Assembly (NCBI GenBank): GCA_035637655.1
Contig: DASPWT010000198.1
Span: forward strand, 1-64,000
Length of the DNA stretch: 64,000 nt
Direction of reading: 5' to 3'
Origin: VBDM01 sp035637655
GTDB lineage: Bacteria; Pseudomonadota; Gammaproteobacteria; Burkholderiales; SG8-39
Shown: in pieces, positions 1 to 8,260 of the stretch
How positions within the stretch are numbered: the first letter of the stretch is position 1
How the letters are laid out: each line of letters opens with the position of its first letter
Translations under genes and position numbers: made by a program
Notes under the pieces: model-generated
What the model saw: only the letters and a program-made list of their open reading frames with translations
Databases searched by the model: none
Told to the model about the DNA's origin: nothing

Positions 1-270
1 CTCGTTGACGCGGGCGAAATGCGACAAGTCGGTCAGATAGATGGTGAGCTTGACCGCATCGGCGAGCGATCCGCCACCGGCCTTCGCTACGGCCTTCAGG
101 TTGCCGAAAACACGATGGATCTGGTTCTCGATTCCGTCGACGAGCTGCCCGGTTGCCGGGTCGAGACCGATCTGGCCGGAAAGATACAGCGTATCGCCGG
201 CGCGCACTGCCTGGGAATAGGTGCCGATCGCAGCCGGAGCATCCAAGGTGGAAATCGTCGATCGTGTCAT
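1..270 (-). CDS. RidA family enamine/imine deaminase (C-terminus off the left edge)
   Basis: Reading the complement from 270 down gives MTRSTISTLDAPAAIGTYSQ, followed by LYLSGQIGLDPATGQL and a segment ending in LTIYLTDLSHFARVNE. This is the signature of the YjgF/YER057c/UK114 (RidA) family, which hydrolyses reactive enamine/imine intermediates such as 2-aminoacrylate in the cytoplasm. About 90 of the usual ~128 residues are inside the window; the C-terminal part with the conserved substrate-binding arginine is missing. An in-frame ATG at 279 would add three residues; I prefer 270 because RidA proteins usually begin two or three residues before the TI-ST motif. It is divergent from the TPR gene at 351. 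Confidence 0.85.
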   Translation of the reverse strand, partial: MTRSTISTLDAPAAIGTYSQAVRAGDTLYLSGQIGLDPATGQLVDGIENQIHRVFGNLKAVAKAGGGSLADAVKLTIYLTDLSHFARVNE

Positions 271-302
271 GTCGGGCATCAAGTCCGCGGGAGGCGAGCG
301 GT

Positions 303-308
303 TATAAT
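303..308 (+). promoter_or_regulatory. -10 hexamer ahead of the TPR-transporter pair
   Basis: A perfect TATAAT lies 43 bp before the ATG at 351, in the short divergent gap with ridA. No good -35 hexamer is visible at 16-18 bp spacing, so this is a promoter suggestion only. Confidence 0.4.
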
Positions 309-350
309 ATCCGCGCTCGGCTGGGCGGCGCCAGCATCCCGGTATCCCCG

Positions 351-704
351 ATGACTTCACGGCAGATAGTCAATCTTCTGAAGCTCGTAGGCACGCCCAG
401 GGACGGCGCGCTCTTGCGCTTTTCCCTTGGAAGCGAATACCTGAAGTGCGCCGAATTCGAAGCAGCCATCGCGCACCTCAATGCGGCGGTCGAAAAAGAC
501 CAAGGGTATTCCGCGGCGTGGAAACTCCTCGGGCACGCGCTCGCCGAGAATGGCCGAACCGATGAGGCGCTTGCGGCCTATCGCAAAGGCATCGAGGTCG
601 CGCAGGGCAAGGGTGACCTGCAGGCGGCCAAGGAAATGACCGTGTTCGCGCGCCGCCTCGAAAAGGCCATTGCATCGGGCAAGGCAACCCCCGCACGCTC
701 ATGA
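351..704 (+). CDS. Small TPR-repeat protein, coupled to the transporter gene
   Basis: This 117-residue cytoplasmic protein has two tetratricopeptide-like helical pairs between about residues 20 and 90: FSLGSEYLKCAEFEAAIAHL, then AWKLLGHALAENGRTDEALA and AYRKGIEVAQ. TPR repeats are protein-protein interaction scaffolds; no enzymatic motif is present. The frame stays open upstream to 153, but that part reads as antisense to ridA, so I take the ATG at 351 just downstream of a TATAAT. Its TGA overlaps the next ATG (ATGA at 701-704), so it is translationally coupled to the transporter and may act with it. Partner and function are inferred from position only. Confidence 0.75.
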   Translation: MTSRQIVNLLKLVGTPRDGALLRFSLGSEYLKCAEFEAAIAHLNAAVEKDQGYSAAWKLLGHALAENGRTDEALAAYRKGIEVAQGKGDLQAAKEMTVFARRLEKAIASGKATPARS

Positions 705-2665
705 GCGCGCTTGCCAATCTGCGCCGGAGGCTGTTCGGCAAGCCGCTCGATCCCCTGGATACGAAGACACGACGGCATATCGCGCTAGTCGCTTTTTTCG
801 CCTGGGTGGGTCTGGGAGCGGACGGGATTTCCTCCTCCTGCTATGGCCCCGAAGAGGCGTTTCGCGCGCTGGGCGAGCACACGAATCTGGGCCTTTACCT
901 CGCGCTCGCCACGGCGGCGACGGTGTTCATCATCGCGCTCGCCTACAATCAGGTCATCGAGCTGTTTCCCACGGGCGGGGGCGGCTACCGGGTCGCCACG
1001 CGGCTGATCGGCCCTTACGCGGGCCTCACTTCGGGCGCCGCGCTCGTTCTCGATTACGTGCTCACTATTGCGATTTCGATAGCGAGCGGCGTCGATGCGC
1101 TGTTCTCGCTGTTTCCGCTCGGCTTCCAGCCGTACAAGCTTGCGGCCGAGGTTGCGTTCATCGTGGCGCTCGTGCTGCTCAACCTGCGCGGGATGAAGGA
1201 AGCGATCACCGTGCTGTTGCCGATCTTTGTCGGTTTCATTCTCACGCACGCGTTCCTGATCGTGTACGGCGTGCTCTCGCGCGCGACAGTGCTGCCGACT
1301 CTGGTGCCCGATGTGTGGCGCGGAACCTCGGACCTTTCGGGACAGGTCGGCTGGACGGGCGTCGCAGCGCTGCTCCTGCTCGCCTACTCTCAGGGGGGCG
1401 GCACCTATACTGGGATCGAAGCGGTGTCGAACAACGTCAACGTGCTCGCAGAGCCGCGAGTGCACACCGGCAAGGTCACCATGCTCTACATGGCGTTGTC
1501 GCTCGCCTTCACTGCCGGCGGGATCATCTTGCTGTACCTGCTGTGGGACGCGCGTCCGGTGGAGGGACAGACCCTCAACGCAGTCACTTTCGGCGCGATC
1601 ATAAACAGTTTCGACTGGGACGCCCACGTCGGCCAGGTCGCATTGTGGGTGGTGCTTGCGCTCGAAGCGGGGCTACTGTTCGTCGCTGCCAACACCGGCT
1701 TCCTGGGCGGGCCCGCAGTGCTCTCCAACATGGCCGCCGATTCCTGGGTGCCGCACCAGTTCCGCTATCTGTCGACGCGGCTCGTCACCCAGAACGGCGT
1801 TCTGGTCATGGGGCTCGGATCGCTCGTCATCCTTCTGTGGACCGGCGGCAGCGTTTCCACGCTCGTCGTCCTGTACAGCTTGAGCGTGTTCCTGACCTTC
1901 GCCGTGTCGCTCTTTGGCCTGTGCCTATACTGGGCCCGGCTGCGCGCCGGGAAAAACTGGCTCGGGAGGCTGGCGCTGTCGGCTGCGGGGTTCCTCGTGT
2001 GTGCGGGCATTCTGGTCACGCTGCTTGCCGAGAAGTTCCTTGACGGTGGGTGGCTAGCGGTCATCATCATCGCGGCGATGATCGCCGCATGCGTGACCAT
2101 CCGCAACCACTACGACTGGACCAGGGCGCAACTGAAGAAAATCGACGCCGACTTTTCGGGCATTCCCTTTGGCAGCGTCGCCAATCCGCCCAAGCCGGAC
2201 CCCAACCGGCCCACTGCGGTGTTTCTGGTGGGCTCCTCGCGCGGCGGCGGGCTGCACGCGCTGCTCTGGGTACAGCGGATGTTCCCGGACCATTTCAGGA
2301 ACTTCATCTTCGTCAACGCGCGCACGGTGGACGCGCAGAGTTTTGGCGGGCGCGAAGACCTCGAGGCGATGAAGGTGGAGGCGAACGCCTCCCTTTCCTA
2401 CTTCGTCAACTTCTGCAACAGCAAGGGATGGGCGGCAAAGTCATACCTGTCCTTCGGCACCGATCCCATCGATGAATTCACGCGGCTCGCCGAACGTGTT
2501 CGGGACGAGTTCTCCAACTCCATTTTCTTCACCAGCAAGCTCATCTTCGACGAAGACAACTGGTTGACCCTGATACTGCACAATCAGGCCGCGATGGCGC
2601 TGCAGCGCAGCTTCCATCTGCGCGGCATGCAAATGGTCATCCTGCCGATGAAACTAAGTGTCTAG
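701..2665 (+). CDS. KimA-like APC-superfamily permease (probable K+/H+ symporter)
   Basis: This 654-residue membrane protein has about 12 hydrophobic segments up to roughly residue 465 and a hydrophilic cytoplasmic C-terminal domain of ~190 residues. Features recalled from Bacillus KimA (YdaO) are present: GKPL near the N-terminus, a (A/S)DGISSSCYGPEEA segment in TM1, FPTGGGGY, LDYVLTIAISIASGVDA, GIEAVSNNV, and a C-terminal LILHNQAA followed by a basic-hydrophobic tail. KimA is a high-affinity potassium importer of the APC superfamily, often annotated simply as an amino acid permease. The gene is co-translated with the TPR protein and ends 88 bp before a convergent regulator. Substrate is inferred; a different cation or an amino acid cannot be excluded. 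Confidence 0.75.
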   Translation: MSALANLRRRLFGKPLDPLDTKTRRHIALVAFFAWVGLGADGISSSCYGPEEAFRALGEHTNLGLYLALATAATVFIIALAYNQVIELFPTGGGGYRVATRLIGPYAGLTSGAALVLDYVLTIAISIASGVDALFSLFPLGFQPYKLAAEVAFIVALVLLNLRGMKEAITVLLPIFVGFILTHAFLIVYGVLSRATVLPTLVPDVWRGTSDLSGQVGWTGVAALLLLAYSQGGGTYTGIEAVSNNVNVLAEPRVHTGKVTMLYMALSLAFTAGGIILLYLLWDARPVEGQTLNAVTFGAIINSFDWDAHVGQVALWVVLALEAGLLFVAANTGFLGGPAVLSNMAADSWVPHQFRYLSTRLVTQNGVLVMGLGSLVILLWTGGSVSTLVVLYSLSVFLTFAVSLFGLCLYWARLRAGKNWLGRLALSAAGFLVCAGILVTLLAEKFLDGGWLAVIIIAAMIAACVTIRNHYDWTRAQLKKIDADFSGIPFGSVANPPKPDPNRPTAVFLVGSSRGGGLHALLWVQRMFPDHFRNFIFVNARTVDAQSFGGREDLEAMKVEANASLSYFVNFCNSKGWAAKSYLSFGTDPIDEFTRLAERVRDEFSNSIFFTSKLIFDEDNWLTLILHNQAAMALQRSFHLRGMQMVILPMKLSV

Positions 2666-2753
2666 CAAGGCTGCCAAGGCCGCTTTGAGCAAGGTCCGCT
2701 CAATACCTTAGGAACAAGCGGGTGTTACGGGACCCTCTTGATTTCAAAACTTA

Positions 2754-3407
2754 TTATTTTGCGGTGGTCACGAGGCCGTTGCGGATCGCGTACTTCACTA
2801 GGCCGGCGATGTCGTGGATCTGCAACCGCTCCATCAGCTGGGCGCGATGGGTCTCCACGGTCTTCACCGAAAGCTCAAGGCGATAGGCGATTTCCTTGGT
2901 GCTGTGACCCCCGGCGATGAGCTGCAGGACTTGGCGCTGCCGCGGCGTCAGATTGTCAGTCGCGGGCTGCTCGGCCCCGACTCTCTGCACGTAGCCTTCC
3001 ACCATCTGCCTCGAGATGCGCGGGCTGAGATAGGTTTCGCCCTGCATCACGGCGTACAGCGCGAGTTCCAGTTCAGCGGTCGCGGAATCCTTGAGCATGT
3101 AGCCTGCAGCTCCCGCGCGCAGCGCCTGCAGCACGTATTCCTCGTTGGCGTGCATGGAAAGCATCACCACGCGCACCTCCGGAAGCTGCTGCTTGAGCTG
3201 AGCGCTCGCCTCGAGCCCCCCGAGTCCCGGCATGGAAATGTCAAGCAGCACGACGTCCGGACGATGCTTGCGCGCAAGCTCCAGCACTTCGCTGCCGTTG
3301 CCTGCTTCGGCCACGACCGTGACCCCTTCCAGACCTCCCAGGAGCGCGCGTATTCCGGCGCGCACCAGTGCGTGATCATCCGCGAGAAGTACGCGTACCG
3401 GGGTCAT
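2754..3407 (-). CDS. NarL/FixJ-type response regulator
   Basis: This 217-residue two-component regulator has an N-terminal receiver (acidic pair D10-D11, phospho-acceptor D56 in VVLLDISMPG, and a K near 106 in GYMLKDS). A C-terminal LuxR-type helix-turn-helix covers about residues 153-213 (LTPRQRQVLQLIAGG, STKEIAYRL, SVKTVETHRA). The start is the ATG at 3407, whose last two bases overlap the TGA of the kinase gene (ATGA, 3404-3407), so kinase and regulator are made together. The longer open frame upstream is antisense or out of frame to the kinase. Target promoters are unknown; the neighbouring transporter is convergent, so it is not an obvious operon target. Confidence 0.92.
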   Translation of the reverse strand: MTPVRVLLADDHALVRAGIRALLGGLEGVTVVAEAGNGSEVLELARKHRPDVVLLDISMPGLGGLEASAQLKQQLPEVRVVMLSMHANEEYVLQALRAGAAGYMLKDSATAELELALYAVMQGETYLSPRISRQMVEGYVQRVGAEQPATDNLTPRQRQVLQLIAGGHSTKEIAYRLELSVKTVETHRAQLMERLQIHDIAGLVKYAIRNGLVTTAK

Positions 3408-4495
3408 GCTTGTCCCGCACCGACCCGGACCAGGGGGAGCGCAAGGCTCAACCGAGTCTCCCGCCCGAGCGCCGAGTCGATCGCAAGCCGCCCGCCGGCG
3501 AGCGTCGCGCGTTCTTCCATGCTCAGCAGCCCCATGCTCCTGCCGACCGTCGCCCCCAGTCGCGCGGCCGCGACGTCGAAACCCCGTCCGTTGTCGCGCA
3601 CCTCCAGACGCAATTCCTCCTGCGTGCCGGCGAGCGTAACCCAGACTTCGCTCGCTTGCGCGTGGCGCGCGATATTGGTGAGCGCCTCCTGCGCGATGCG
3701 AAAGCACGTGGTCTCGATCTCGGCGGCGAGATGCAGGGGCACCCTCTCCTGCATGAAATTCGGCTTGAATCCGGCGCTGCCTGCCTGCTGGTCGAGATGC
3801 GAGCGCAACGCCGCCACCAGCCCAAGATCATCCAGTTGCGAGGGTCTCAGGTCGCGCGACACGCGACGCACTTGCTCGAGCGCGTCGTCGATCGCCGCAA
3901 CGCATTCGCCCCGGCGCGAGGCGTAGTCGGCTGAGGAGGGCTTGAGGCCGGCGAGGCGCAATTTGACCGCAGTGAGCAGCTGTCCGACGCCGTCGTGCAG
4001 TTCGCGCGCGATGCGGCGCCGCTCGGTTTCTTCGACCTGGAGGAGTCGTACCGAAAGCGCCTGCAACCTGCGATGAGCATCTTGCAGGGCCTGCTGCGCG
4101 GCTCTGCGCTTGACGAGTTCAAGGCGGTCGTTCAAGGCGCGGGCGACCACCGGCGCAAGGCGCTCGAGCCTTTCTTTCATCACGTAATCGGTGGCACCCG
4201 CCTTGACGCTCTCGATGGCGCGCTCCTCGCCGAGCGTGCCGGAGATGAGGACGAAGGGGATTTCCAGGCCGCGCTCCCTGAGCAGGCCGAGCGCGCTCAA
4301 GCCATCGAAATGCGGAAGATTGTAGTCGGCGAGGATCAGCTCGAATTCCGGGCGATCCAGACAGGCCTCGAACTCCTCCCGGGTCTGCACCCGCTGCCAG
4401 TCGCAAGCGTAGCCGGCGGCCTGAAGCTTCGCTACTTCGAGCTCGGCGTCGAGGGCGTTATCTTCCAGAATCAGGAGTTTGAGCGGCGTGGGCAT
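3404..4495 (-). CDS. REC-histidine kinase hybrid (HisKA_3/HATPase_c), no sensor domain
   Basis: This 363-residue soluble protein starts with a receiver domain (LKLLILEDNALDAEL, phospho-acceptor D57 in LILADYNLP, K near 107). A HisKA_3 dimerisation helix follows, with the phospho-acceptor at H167 (RRRIARELHDGVGQLL), then a HATPase with DNGRGFD and the MGLLSMEERA lid. There is no transmembrane segment and no PAS or GAF domain, so input probably comes through phosphorylation of, or protein contact with, its own receiver. The architecture is that of orphan REC-kinases feeding a NarL-type regulator, which here is the next, overlapping gene. Upstream of it lies tRNA-Ala on the same strand. Confidence 0.9.
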   Translation of the reverse strand: MPTPLKLLILEDNALDAELEVAKLQAAGYACDWQRVQTREEFEACLDRPEFELILADYNLPHFDGLSALGLLRERGLEIPFVLISGTLGEERAIESVKAGATDYVMKERLERLAPVVARALNDRLELVKRRAAQQALQDAHRRLQALSVRLLQVEETERRRIARELHDGVGQLLTAVKLRLAGLKPSSADYASRRGECVAAIDDALEQVRRVSRDLRPSQLDDLGLVAALRSHLDQQAGSAGFKPNFMQERVPLHLAAEIETTCFRIAQEALTNIARHAQASEVWVTLAGTQEELRLEVRDNGRGFDVAAARLGATVGRSMGLLSMEERATLAGGRLAIDSALGRETRLSLALPLVRVGAGQA

Positions 4496-4545
4496 GCGTC
4501 AATGAGGTGGGGCTCGGCCCACAATACGTCGAATTCACGGGACGG

Positions 4546-4621
<76 letters not shown>

Positions 4622-4746
4622 ACGTCGCGGTAATTTTAGCCGCAATCTCCCTCTGCGACAACGCGAACGACCCGGGCTTCGCCGCACTAAAACATTTGCG
4701 GGTGGCGAGAAAGGACGCCGCGGGCAAGCTCGCGTAAGACACCCTG

Positions 4747-5742
4747 TCAGCCCGAGCGGGCGCGCCCAAGCCGGTCCCGGATTGCGGCCCATTCGGCCGT
4801 CGCGGGCGGCTCCTCCACCAGAATCCGATCGCAGCCGGATGAATCCAGCGCGCGCAGGTTGGCGTAGAGATCGTGTCCATATCGCTGCGCCTGTCTGGAC
4901 GCCTCGATCCACATCGTGCTCATGTCACCCTCCGGGGGCGAACGGAAGGACAGCACGCCTCGGCCGTGCGAAGTGCCCTGTACGCTTCGTTCCCATTGGT
5001 CCGATTCGATGAGCCGAAGCGGTTGCCGGGGCGCGTAGTGAGCTGCGAGCGTCCCGGGCGCGCGTGGGGCATCCGAATCGCGCGACTGGAGCGCGACGCC
5101 GAGCGTTGCTGCGATATCCCCTGTGCCGATCCGGCCGGGGCGAAGCAGCACGGGCCTCCCGCGAGAGAGATCCACGATGGTGGATTCGATGCCGATCTCG
5201 CAGGGCCCACCGTCAAGGACTAGATCGACTTCGCTCCCAAGATCGCTTCGCACATGCTCCGCCGTCGTCGGGCTGATCCGGCCGAATTTGTTGGCGGATG
5301 GAGCGGCGATCCCACCGCCGAATTCACGCAGCAGATCGAGTGCGACCGGATGGCCAGGGACGCGCAGGCCGATCGTGTCCTCGCCGCCGGTCAGGTAATC
5401 GCCCACGCCAAGGGCGCGCTTCAGCACCAGGGTCAGCGGTCCCGGCCAGAAGCGCTCTGCGAGTCTCGTCGCGGTCCCGGGAATCTCGCGTGCCCAACGA
5501 TCCAGTTGCCCGACATCGCCGATATGAACGATGACGGGATGGCCCGCGGGACGGCCCTTAACCTCGTAGATTCGCGCGACCGCTGCGGGGTTCGATGCGT
5601 CGGCGCCCAGTCCGTATACCGTCTCCGTGGGAAAGGCAACCAAGCCGCCACGTTGCAATATCGCCACGGCATCCCGAATCGGAACGGATCGGGGCGCGTC
5701 GACTCTCGGGGGCAAGGGGAAGCGGGACGAAGCCCGTGTCAA
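4747..5742 (-). CDS. sua5: L-threonylcarbamoyladenylate synthase, Sua5 type (TTG start)
   Basis: This ~331-residue enzyme makes threonylcarbamoyl-AMP from threonine, bicarbonate and ATP for the t6A37 modification of ANN-decoding tRNAs. The YrdC domain is clear: LVAFPTETVYGLGADA, IYEVKGRPAGHPVIVHI, FWPGPLTLVL, GLRVPGHP, APSANKFGRISPTTAEHV. A C-terminal Sua5 extension follows the linker APGTLAAHYAP, making it the long form rather than short TsaC. No ATG fits; a TTG at 5742 overlaps the purE stop (TTGA) and leaves about 31 residues before the GGLVAFP strand, as usual for the family. It is the last gene of the fba-purC-purE-sua5 unit. Confidence 0.85.
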   Translation of the reverse strand: MTRASSRFPLPPRVDAPRSVPIRDAVAILQRGGLVAFPTETVYGLGADASNPAAVARIYEVKGRPAGHPVIVHIGDVGQLDRWAREIPGTATRLAERFWPGPLTLVLKRALGVGDYLTGGEDTIGLRVPGHPVALDLLREFGGGIAAPSANKFGRISPTTAEHVRSDLGSEVDLVLDGGPCEIGIESTIVDLSRGRPVLLRPGRIGTGDIAATLGVALQSRDSDAPRAPGTLAAHYAPRQPLRLIESDQWERSVQGTSHGRGVLSFRSPPEGDMSTMWIEASRQAQRYGHDLYANLRALDSSGCDRILVEEPPATAEWAAIRDRLGRARSG

Positions 5743-6239
5743 CCCGGCAGCTTGGCGTTCTCTACCGCTTCGACCAGACCCGCGCGGAACTGAGCGAGAC
5801 GTTTGGCGAGTTTTGGGTCTCCCTGGGCAAGCATCGCGACGGCAAAGAGTCCAGCGTTGGCGGCGCCCGTCTCGCCGATCGCAAAAGTCGCGACCGGGAT
5901 GCCCTTGGGCATCTGTACGATCGACAGCAGTGAATCCAACCCCTGCAGATACTTGGAGGGCATCGGTACCCCAAGCACGGGAACGGTCGTTTTCGCCGCG
6001 ATCACACCGGCCAGATGCGCCGCACCGCCTGCACCGGCGATGAAACAGCGGGCACCCTTCGCGCTCAAGCGTTCCACCCATTCGGCGAGCGCGTCGGGCG
6101 AGCGGTGCGCCGAGAGTACCCTGGCTTCGTAGGATACGGAAAAATCGGTGAGCTGCTTTGCCGCTTCGCGCATCACCTCCCAATCGCTTGGGCTTCCCAT
6201 GACGATCCCGACAAGAGGTGAGCGCCTGGCCATTTTCAT
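5739..6239 (-). CDS. purE: N5-carboxyaminoimidazole ribonucleotide mutase
   Basis: This 166-residue class I PurE interconverts N5-CAIR and CAIR in de novo purine synthesis. The family signature VGIVMGSPSDWEVM, the active-site SAHRSPDALAEW, the glycine-rich GAGGAAHLAGVIAA and VPVLGVPMPSKYLQGLDSLLSIVQMPKG are all present. The ATG at 6239 overlaps the purC stop (ATGA). Its own stop overlaps the TTG of sua5. PurK is not in the window. PurE directly follows PurC, the next enzyme of the pathway, so the two consecutive steps are co-translated. Confidence 0.97.
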   Translation of the reverse strand: MKMARRSPLVGIVMGSPSDWEVMREAAKQLTDFSVSYEARVLSAHRSPDALAEWVERLSAKGARCFIAGAGGAAHLAGVIAAKTTVPVLGVPMPSKYLQGLDSLLSIVQMPKGIPVATFAIGETGAANAGLFAVAMLAQGDPKLAKRLAQFRAGLVEAVENAKLPG

Positions 6240-7135
6240 ATTCCCAGTTTTTGCCCGGTCAGACGCTGAAGGGCTTCGCGATATTTTTCGGAGGTCTTTG
6301 CTATCACTTGCGGCGGAAGCCTTGGTGCGGGCGGAGTCTTGTTCCAGTCGAGCGTCTCGAGGTAATCGCGCACGTACTGCTTGTCGAAGGAGGGCGGACT
6401 CGATCCCGGCCGATACTCCTCCGCGGGCCAGAATCGCGAGGAGTCCGCGGTCAGCGCTTCGTCGATCAATACGAGATTTCCCTTGTCGTCCGTCCCGAAC
6501 TCGAATTTGGTGTCGGCGATGATGATTCCGCGTTCTCTCGCGTAGTCGGCCGCCTCGAGGTACAGGCGCACACTCAGGTCGCGCACTTTGGCCGCCAGCG
6601 CCTTGCCGATCATCTTCTCGACCCGGGCGAACGAGATATTCTCGTCGTGGGCGCCGGCCACGGCTTTGGTGGCCGGCGTAAACAGAACTTCCGGCAGCTT
6701 GTCGGCCTGCTTTAACCCCTTCGGCAAGGGAATGCCACAAACCGCTCCGGTCTTTTGATAGTCCTTCCAGCCCGAGCCGATGAGATAGCCGCGCACCACC
6801 GCCTCGATCGGCAGGGGCTTCAGCTTCCTCACGACGACCGAACGGCCTTTTACTTGCGCCGCTTCCACGTTGTCCTTGACCACTTTTTCAGGAGTGAGGC
6901 CGTCCAGATGATTCGCGACGATGTGGCCGAGCTTCCCGAACCAGAAGTTGGACATCTCGTTCAGCACTTCGCCCTTGCCTGGAATAGGGTCGGGTAGCAC
7001 GACGTCGAAAGCCGATAGGCGATCGGTCGTGACGATGAGCAGGCGGTCATCGCCCACCGCGTACATATCGCGGACTTTGCCGCGCCCCACGAGCGGCAGG
7101 CTCCGGATGCTCGATTCGTAGAGCGGGGCTGCCAT
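6236..7135 (-). CDS. purC: Phosphoribosylaminoimidazole-succinocarboxamide (SAICAR) synthase
   Basis: This 299-residue enzyme condenses CAIR with aspartate using ATP. Visible motifs are the N-terminal GRGKVRDMYAVGDDRLLIVTT, DRLSAFDVVLPDPIPGKG, AVVRGYLIGSGWKDYQKTG, ISFARVEKMIG and IIIADTKFEFG followed by LIDEALTADSSRFWP. At ~300 residues it is the long form seen in many betaproteobacteria and yeast rather than the ~237-residue E. coli form. It begins 2 bp after the fba stop and overlaps purE, placing it inside the fba-purC-purE-sua5 operon. Confidence 0.97.
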   Translation of the reverse strand: MAAPLYESSIRSLPLVGRGKVRDMYAVGDDRLLIVTTDRLSAFDVVLPDPIPGKGEVLNEMSNFWFGKLGHIVANHLDGLTPEKVVKDNVEAAQVKGRSVVVRKLKPLPIEAVVRGYLIGSGWKDYQKTGAVCGIPLPKGLKQADKLPEVLFTPATKAVAGAHDENISFARVEKMIGKALAAKVRDLSVRLYLEAADYARERGIIIADTKFEFGTDDKGNLVLIDEALTADSSRFWPAEEYRPGSSPPSFDKQYVRDYLETLDWNKTPPAPRLPPQVIAKTSEKYREALQRLTGQKLGI

Positions 7136-7137
7136 TC

Positions 7138-8163
7138 CTACGCCGCCTGCTTCTCCAGGTCCGGACGGTATTTACCCTGCGCCGCAAGCCCGTTCATGCG
7201 AGCCCGGTGGTGGAACGCCCGCTGCGCGGCAGCGACGCTACCGGGCGCCCCGCGCCAAGCCTTGAGCGCGCAGTTCTGCAGCGCGCGGCTGAAGGAGAAG
7301 GTGAGCGGCCAGGGGAGCCCGGGCTTCCTCGCCATTTCGTTGAGGTGTGCGGTGGCTGCCTCGTCGGCCTGGCCCCCGGAAAGGAACACGATCCCCGGCA
7401 GCGCCGCCGGGACGGTCCGCTTGAGGCAACGCACGGTTTCCTCCGCGACGCGCTCCACGCCGGCTTGTTTCGGACAATCCTTGCCCGAGACCACCATGGA
7501 CGCTTTCAGAATGGTGTGCTCGAGCGACACGTTGTGGGCGCGCAGGGCGGCAAACACTGCGCAGAGCGTCGCCTCGGTCGCCTCGTAGCAGCGTTCGATC
7601 GTGTGGTCGCCGTCGAGCAGGACCTCGGGCTCGACGATGGGAACGATCGAGGCTTCCTGGCACAGCGCAGAATAGCGAGCCAAGGCGTGCGCGTTGGCAT
7701 AGAGGCAAGCGTGGCTGGGAATACCGGGACCGATGGTGATGACCGCGCGCCACTTGGCGAAACGAGCGCCGAGCTTGAAATATTCCTCCAGCCGGCCTCG
7801 CAGGCCGTCCAGCCCCTCGGTGACCTTTTCTCCTGGTGAGAGCGCAAGATCGTGTATGCCTTTGTCCACTTTGATGCCGGGGATGATGCCCTTGCCTGCG
7901 AGAAATTCCGGAAACGGCTCGTTGGCGGTGAGCGTGCTTTGCCGGACCGTCTCGTCGAAAAGGATCACGCCGCTCACGAATTCCTCGAGGCCCTTGGTGG
8001 TGAAGAGCAGGTCGCGGTAGGCACGGCGGTTCCGCTCGGTGCTCTCGACGCCGACCGATTTGAAGCGCTTCTCGCAGGTACCGCTCGATTCGTCTGCTGC
8101 GAGCAACCCCTTGCCTTTGGCGACCATTGCTGCGGCAGTCTTGGAAAGCAGGTTTCGGTCCAT
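7138..8163 (-). CDS. fba: Class I fructose-bisphosphate aldolase
   Basis: This 341-residue enzyme resembles the plant/animal-type class I aldolase, which uses a Schiff-base lysine rather than zinc: GKGLLAADESSGTCEKRF, FDETVRQSTL, GIIPGIKVDKG, KWRAVITIG, IVPIVEPEVLLDGDHTIERC, ILKASMVVSG (Schiff-base Lys in LKASMV), VFLSGGQADEAATAHLN and LTFSFSRALQ. The start is the ATG at 8163, preceded by AGGAAG; the open frame continues upstream but without family similarity. It cleaves fructose-1,6-bisphosphate, linking the pgk/gap/tkt genes nearby. A TAAAAT at 8205-8210 on this strand may be its -10. Confidence 0.95.
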   Translation of the reverse strand: MDRNLLSKTAAAMVAKGKGLLAADESSGTCEKRFKSVGVESTERNRRAYRDLLFTTKGLEEFVSGVILFDETVRQSTLTANEPFPEFLAGKGIIPGIKVDKGIHDLALSPGEKVTEGLDGLRGRLEEYFKLGARFAKWRAVITIGPGIPSHACLYANAHALARYSALCQEASIVPIVEPEVLLDGDHTIERCYEATEATLCAVFAALRAHNVSLEHTILKASMVVSGKDCPKQAGVERVAEETVRCLKRTVPAALPGIVFLSGGQADEAATAHLNEMARKPGLPWPLTFSFSRALQNCALKAWRGAPGSVAAAQRAFHHRARMNGLAAQGKYRPDLEKQAA

Positions 8164-8204
8164 GGAACACTTCCTGTTGCTGGGTGAGAAAGCCGAGGGC
8201 CGTG

Positions 8205-8210
8205 ATTTTA
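8205..8210 (-). promoter_or_regulatory. Candidate -10 for the fba-purC-purE-sua5 operon
   Basis: TAAAAT on the minus strand lies about 40 bp before the fba ATG, in the ~97-bp gap after the sugar-isomerase gene. A weak TTGGCC lies 19 bp further upstream. Confidence 0.35.
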
Positions 8211-8260
8211 CCCTGCCTGGCGCCTGCTCGGCCAAACCCGGGCAACTCGAAAAGCGCAAC

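Noticed and set aside
4506..4522. GTGGG/CCCAC hairpin 3' of tRNA-Ala as a terminator
   Set aside because: No U-tract follows; it may aid tRNA 3' processing but cannot be supported as a terminator.
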